Part shown: one piece after another, positions 59,955 through 64,000 of the stretch | Position numbering within the stretch: the first letter of the stretch is position 1 | Layout of the letters: each line of letters opens with the position of its first letter | The notes under the pieces: generated by a model | What the model was told of the DNA's origin: nothing | Seen by the model: only the letters and a program-made list of their open reading frames with translations | Databases searched by the model: none | Assembly (NCBI RefSeq): GCF_026626665.1 | Contig: NZ_JAPNKE010000002.1 | Span: forward strand, 8,223,168-8,287,167 | Direction of reading: 5' to 3' | DNA length: 64,000 nt | Origin: Nannocystis pusilla | GTDB lineage: Bacteria; Myxococcota_A; Polyangia; Nannocystales; Nannocystaceae | Position numbers and translations under genes: made by a program

Positions 59955-60240
59955 TCTCGCGTCCTCGCAAACGCGAGATGTTCAAGCGCTCTCGCGTCCT
60001 CGCAAACGCGAGATGTTCCAAGTGCTCTCGCATCCTCACTAACGCGAGATGTTTCAAGCGCTCTCGCCTCCTCGCAAACGCGAGATGTTCAAGCGCTCTC
60101 GCCTCCTCGCAAACGCGAGATGTTCAAGCGCTCTCGCCTCCCCGCAACGCGAGATGTTCCAAGCGCTCTCGCATCCTCGCAAAGCGAGACGTTCCAAGCG
60201 CTCTCGCATCCTCGCTAACGCGAGATGTTCCACGCTCTCG
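59955..60240. repeat. 35-36-bp tandem repeat, 8 copies
   Basis: Units contain CTCGCAAACGCGAGATGTTC followed by aagcgctctcgc. The shared 'gagatgtt' falls near 59975, 60010, 60046, 60082, 60117, 60151, 60187 and 60221. Each unit has the small dyad CTCGC/GCGAG. There are no unique spacers, so it is not CRISPR. Confidence 0.95.
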
Positions 60241-60592
60241 GCCCGCGAGCGCTCGCGACTAACCGCGAGAGGGAGCATCAACGTCGATCTCCGCGTCCGC
60301 CCGAAGGCTCGCTCCGGCACTCTCTGCCCGAGCGACTCTCGTCGCGTCGCGGGATCCAGCGCCGGACACTTGACCGCCGCACCTCGGGACATGCCCCCTT
60401 CGACATGTCTTAAAAACAGGTCAAAGTCGCTCGTGTGCGGCTTTTCGCCCTCGCCTGAGGCCTAGAGACAAGCGCGGCGGACGCCTTGAGGGCTAGAGCC
60501 GGTATTCTCACGCAGCCCCGATCTGGGGCGGAAAGCCGGCCAGGTCGCTGCGCGCTTGCACGCCTCGGCACGCTTCTTCACGCTGGGGGGCG
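60241..60592. other. Spacer upstream of the HEAT lipoprotein-like gene
   Basis: No convincing gene was found. A palindrome-type element at 60386-60425 combines GGGACATGCCCC, CGACATGTC and the AT core ttaaaaacagg. Confidence 0.5.
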
Positions 60593-61621
60593 ATGGCCAT
60601 CATCCTCGCCTTCACCGTCGCCGCCCTCGCGTTCGCTGCGCCCGTCGCGCCCGGACCTGTGCGCACCGCGACGACTGCCGCGCCCGCCTCGCCGGGTGCG
60701 CCGGCGGCTTCGAAGAACCTGTCCTCAGGGCCAGCCACTACCGCCGGCACCGCCGAGCTGCAGGTCGACTGGCGCGACCGCGTCGCCATCGGCGTCGCCG
60801 CCATGCAGAGCGCCGACCCGGCCCGGCTCGCTCGCCTCGAGCAGCTGCAGCCCGACCGCAAGGTCGAGGACGCCGTGTTCTTCTCGCCCGGCGAGCTGCA
60901 GGACCCCAAGGTCGCGCCTGTCCTTTTGCGCAGGCTCTTGCAGAGCCAGGATCCGGTCAAGGTCCGCTGCGCCCTCGTCGAGGCGCTGCCGCTGACCGGC
61001 GGCGACTGGCAGGAGGGCGCCGCCGCATTGGTCGCGCTCGACGCCTCGCCGAAGGTGCGCAAGCAACTGGTCCAGGTCATGCGCTACGCCGGCGCGCCCT
61101 ACAACGTCGACGGTCTGCGGCGCGGCTTCAAGGACGAGGACTCCGAGGTCAACATCGCCGCCGCGCGCACCGCCGGGTTCGCGCGCAACGGCGAGGAGCT
61201 GTTCCCTGAGCTCTACTCGAGCACCTTCGACGCCGACTGGGACCTGCGCGCCGCCGCCGTCCAGGCGCTCGGCATGCTGCGCCTGCCCAAGTCGCGCGAC
61301 GTCCTGGTCAAGGCGCTCAGCGACGACGAGCGCGAGGTCCGGCTGCAGGCCTTCCTCGCGCTCGAGCAGATCGATCCGGAGGGCATCATCTGGCTGCCCG
61401 AGCTCGAGTCCCTCGCCAAGGATCGCAAGAGCCACCGGATCGCTCGCAAGGCCGAGCTCATGCTGCGCAAGCGACGGGCCGCCGAGAAGGCCGCGAAAAA
61501 GGCCGGGCGCCCGATCACCAACGCCGCGCGGCCGACCTCGCCCGAGCCGAAGCCCGCCGGTGGCGGCGGCGGCGCTGCGAGCGGCGCGATCAAGCTCGAC
61601 CCCTCGGCGACGCACCCATGA
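60593..61621 (+). CDS. Secreted HEAT-repeat protein
   Basis: The 342-residue product has a signal ('IILAFTVAALAFAAPVA') and an Ala/Pro/Thr spacer, in which a degenerate palindrome is in frame ('SKNLSSGPAT'). Five or more HEAT-type helical pairs follow ('VKVRCALVEALPLTGGDW', 'DSEVNIAAARTAGFARNG', 'DWDLRAAAVQALGMLRL', 'DEREVRLQAFLALEQIDP'). The C terminus is Lys/Pro/Gly-rich. It probably acts as an envelope scaffold. The stop overlaps the oxidoreductase start by four bases. Confidence 0.85.
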   Translation: MAIILAFTVAALAFAAPVAPGPVRTATTAAPASPGAPAASKNLSSGPATTAGTAELQVDWRDRVAIGVAAMQSADPARLARLEQLQPDRKVEDAVFFSPGELQDPKVAPVLLRRLLQSQDPVKVRCALVEALPLTGGDWQEGAAALVALDASPKVRKQLVQVMRYAGAPYNVDGLRRGFKDEDSEVNIAAARTAGFARNGEELFPELYSSTFDADWDLRAAAVQALGMLRLPKSRDVLVKALSDDEREVRLQAFLALEQIDPEGIIWLPELESLAKDRKSHRIARKAELMLRKRRAAEKAAKKAGRPITNAARPTSPEPKPAGGGGGAASGAIKLDPSATHP

Positions 61622-62633
61622 GAGCGATCGGTCAGACCATCTTCGGCGGCCCCGAGGTCCTGCAGGCCTTCGTCGACGTCCCCGAGCCGGAGCCGGGCCC
61701 GCGCGACCTCGTCGTGCGCGTCCACGCCACCGCCACCAACCCGGTCGACACCAAGGTCCGGCGCGGCAGCTCGCCGGGCAGCCCCGTCCCGTCGCCGCCG
61801 CTGATCCTCGGCTGGGACGCCAGCGGCGTCGTCACCGCGGTCGGCGGCGACGTCGAGCACTTCCGCGTCGGTGACGAGGTCTACTTCGCCGGCAACGTCG
61901 CCCGCCCCGGCTCGTACGCCGAGTACGTCGCCGTCGACGAGCGGATCGTCGCGCATCGCCCCAAGACCCTGTCGCACCGCGACGCCGCCGCGATCCCGCT
62001 GACCGCCCTCACCGCCTGGGAGGCGCTGGTCGAGAACATGGGGATCACCCCCACCGATCGCAGCAGCGAGCACGCGCGCACCTTGCTGGTCGTCGGCGGC
62101 GCCGGAGGCGTGGGCTCGATGGCCATCCAGATCGCGCGCCAGGTGTGCGGCCTCCGCGTGGTCGCCACCGCCTCGCGGGAGGAGAGCGCCGCGTGGTGCC
62201 GCAGGCTGGGCGCCGACGCGGTGATCGACCACACGAAGCCGCTCCTCGCCCAGCTCCGGGAGGTCGGCGACGACGGCGTCGACTTCGTGCTCAACACCGT
62301 CCAGCCGACGCAGAACCTGCCGCAGGTGCTCGAGGTCGTGCGGCCGTTCGGCCACGTCTGCGGGATCGTCGCCCCGAGCGGTCCGCTCGACCTCGGTCCG
62401 CTGTTCCGCAAGCGCGGTCACCTCTCCTTCGAGTACATGTTCACCCGCCCCTCTTCGCGGCCGCCCCGTCGCGCCAGGGAGCGATCCTGGCGCGGGTCGC
62501 CGACCTCCTCGACCAGGGGGTCTTGCTGGGCACGCGCACCACCACCCTGCCCTGGGACCAGGTTCAGGCCGCCCACCGCCTGCTCGAGTCGGGGCGCTCG
62601 GTCGGCAAGACCGTGCTGGAGGTCGTCCCCTAG
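61618..62633 (+). CDS. Zinc-type quinone oxidoreductase/alcohol dehydrogenase (frameshift near 62449)
   Basis: The medium-chain dehydrogenase family member has 'MRAIGQTIFGGPEVLQ', 'VRVHATATNPVDTKVRRG', 'LGWDASGVVTAVGGDVEHF' and the NAD(P) motif 'LLVVGGAGGVGSMAIQIAR'. The Cys-rich structural zinc loop is absent, as in the QOR subgroup. The first frame fails at acccgcCCCtcttc; one added C gives 'RPLFAAAPSRQGAILARV' through to 62633. It reduces quinones or enones with NADPH. Confidence 0.92.
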
Positions 62634-62731
62634 CGCCGCGCGAGTGCGCCGCGCGCCGGCGACTTGGTCTGAGCCAGATCGAAGCCCACCTCCCGCCGCC
62701 GGAAGTTCCGGGTATAACCCCACGCGTCGCC

Positions 62732-63592
62732 ATGCTCAGTCCACGCATGCCCATCCCGACGGTGGAACAGCTCGGTCCGCGCTTCGCCGAGTTTCTCCGC
62801 GGACTCAAGCGGCCGCTCATCTTCTTCGACACCGAGACCACGGGCACCGACCCTGCGCTCGATCGAGTGGTCGAGATCTCGATGATCCGCCTCAGCGCCG
62901 AGCGCGGGGTCGAGCCGCCGCGCACCTGGCGGATCAACCCCGGCGTGCGGATCCCGATCGAGGCCAGCGAGATCCACGGCATCACCAACGACGACGTCGC
63001 CGACAAGCCGACCTTCGGCCAGATCGCCGAGGAGCTGCTCAGCTACCTCCGCGGCTGCGACCTCGCCGGCTTCAACGTCGGCCGCTTCGACGTCCGGGTG
63101 ATGCAGACCGAGTGCGCCCGCGTCGGCAAGGCCTTCGACCTGTCCGGCGTGCGCGTCATCGATGCCCAGGTCATCTACCACCAGAAGGAGCCGCGCAACC
63201 TCACCGCGGCGATGCGCTTCTACTGCGAGAAAGAGTTCGTCGACGCCCACGGCGCCGAGGCCGACACGATCGCCACGCTCGAGGTGTTCGCCGGCCAGCT
63301 CGAGCGCTACGGCGAGCTCGGCCTCGAGATCGAGGCCCTGCACGAGGTCTCCAACATCACCAGCGCCGGCTACGTCGACGGCGCCCGCCGCTTCATCTGG
63401 CGCGACAACGAGCCGGTCTTCAACTTCGGCCGCCTCAAGGGCAAGTCGCTGCGCTGGGCCGCCAGCGAGCCGACCGAGCGCGCCTACATGCGCTCGATCG
63501 TCACCGGCAACTTCGACGAAGACACCAAGGGCATCGTCCGCGACGCCCTGACCGGCCGGATCCGCTTGCGCCCGCGCGAGACCGAGAGCTGA
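62732..63592 (+). CDS. DnaQ-like DEDDh 3'-5' exonuclease
   Basis: The 286-residue protein has ExoI 'IFFDTETTGTDPALDRVVEI', 'ASEIHGITNDDV', ExoII 'LAGFNVGRFDVRVMQTE' and ExoIII 'HGAEADTIATLEVF', so the DEDDh metal and His positions are present. A C-terminal domain of about 80 residues ('PVFNFGRLKGKSLRWAAS') resembles the DUF3820-like tail that follows such exonucleases. It acts in DNA repair or RNA/DNA trimming. ATG 62732 is used; ATG 62747 is an alternative. Palindromes follow at 63618-63645. Confidence 0.93.
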   Translation: MLSPRMPIPTVEQLGPRFAEFLRGLKRPLIFFDTETTGTDPALDRVVEISMIRLSAERGVEPPRTWRINPGVRIPIEASEIHGITNDDVADKPTFGQIAEELLSYLRGCDLAGFNVGRFDVRVMQTECARVGKAFDLSGVRVIDAQVIYHQKEPRNLTAAMRFYCEKEFVDAHGAEADTIATLEVFAGQLERYGELGLEIEALHEVSNITSAGYVDGARRFIWRDNEPVFNFGRLKGKSLRWAASEPTERAYMRSIVTGNFDEDTKGIVRDALTGRIRLRPRETES

Positions 63593-63612
63593 CCGGAGCG
63601 ACCTTCTCGAGA

Positions 63613-63645
63613 GGACATGTCGCTCCGGACATGTCCTTCGAGACA
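63613..63645. repeat. Two palindrome copies after the exonuclease gene
   Basis: GGACATGTC and CGGACATGTCC overlap at 63613-63634 with a degenerate third arm to 63645. No T-run follows. Nothing else is seen in 63646-63804. Confidence 0.8.
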
Positions 63646-63804
63646 GAAGCAAATCAAGGCCGCCTCACGGCGACGAGCCGTGCCGGTTGGTGACAGCGGG
63701 GCGTTCGGCACCGCCATCACCCGCTTTATTGCCAGTCTGCATTCCGAACCGGCGTAGGCGGGCCGCGCAGGCCCGGTCGATCGTGCGCTCACCGCGGCGG
63801 GTGT

Positions 63805-64000
63805 TCAGGGCGCTCCGGACTTGTCACCGTGCTTCTCGAGCGCGCTCTTCTCGAGCGCGCTCTTCTCCATCGCGCTCTTCTCCAGCGCGCTCTTCTCCAG
63901 CCCGTTCTTCTCGCCGTTGAGGGCGAAGAAGCGGAGCGTGGGCGTATCGAGGACCACGGTGGTGCCTGGGGGGACGCTGCGGGTGAGCCACACGTTGCCG
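63805..64000 (-). CDS. C-terminal part of a truncated gene with Leu-Glu-Lys-Ser-Ala repeats
   Basis: The frame is open to the window edge, so only about 65 residues are seen. A beta-type stretch ('WLTRSVPPGTTVVLDTPTLR') is followed by five pentapeptides 'LEKSA' encoded by a 15-bp tandem repeat (63833-63912) and a charged end 'LEKHGDKSGAP'. The repeat would form a helical charged tail. The family cannot be judged from the fragment. Confidence 0.6.
   Translation of the reverse strand, partial: GNVWLTRSVPPGTTVVLDTPTLRFFALNGEKNGLEKSALEKSAMEKSALEKSALEKHGDKSGAP
63833..63912 (-). repeat. 15-bp coding repeat, 5 copies
   Basis: The plus-strand unit is TTCTCGAGCGCGCTC with small variants; on the coding strand it spells 'LEKSA'. 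Confidence 0.9.

Noticed and set aside
59955..60240. Eight 35-36-bp repeats resembling a CRISPR array
   Set aside because: Units are contiguous with no unique spacers and no cas genes are nearby; it is a minisatellite.

Overview
The window is a high-GC (by eye roughly 70-72%) bacterial chromosome segment. Four traits point to Myxococcota, most likely suborder Nannocystineae (Nannocystis/Enhygromyxa-like): many short lipoproteins with Thr/Ser/Pro-rich linkers followed by Cys-rich domains, collagen-like surface proteins, a squalene-epoxidase/squalene-cyclase-like pair, and hybrid kinases. This assignment is inference from gene style; no rRNA or tRNA gene was seen.

Layout. 1-5.8 kb: end of a HlyD adaptor and two ABC exporters, the first with a C39 peptidase domain (peptide-export type). 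6.2-9.4 kb: a photoactive-yellow-protein-like PAS protein with two histidine kinases. 9.5-14.4 kb (minus): S41 protease, squalene-monooxygenase-like flavoprotein and squalene-cyclase-like protein. 14.5-21.7 kb: lipoproteins and small unknowns, with decayed copies and repeats. 22-30 kb: pseudouridine synthase, UbiA prenyltransferase, a SurA/DsbA-type lipoprotein, an amidohydrolase pair and RidA. 30.8-35.4 kb: lipoproteins and a pirin/OsmC/YceI operon. 35.5-41.2 kb: SpeA, a lower-GC AlbA_2/RecG-like gene and EttA. 41.2-46.8 kb: polysaccharide-lyase-like lipoprotein, cytochrome P460-like protein, RsmB and a TPR lipoprotein. 47-52.4 kb: a duplicated lipoprotein/collagen-like gene pair. 52.8-64 kb: esterase, caspase-like protein with a HEAT protein, methyltransferase, threonine aldolase, second HEAT protein, quinone oxidoreductase, DEDDh exonuclease and a truncated gene at the edge.

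Two window-wide signals matter most. First, a short palindrome, TGTCC-N4-GGACA (usually ATGTCC....GGACAT or CTGTCC....GGACAG), recurs through the window, both between genes and in frame inside genes. It also forms arrays and one complete intrinsic terminator. Second, about 19 otherwise convincing genes are broken by single-base shifts, mostly repaired by adding one base to a short homopolymer. This looks like consensus error in the assembly rather than mass pseudogenisation, so I annotate these genes through the shift and give each site. Tandem duplications that start at or near stop codons (rluA, rsmB and others) are a third recurrent theme.
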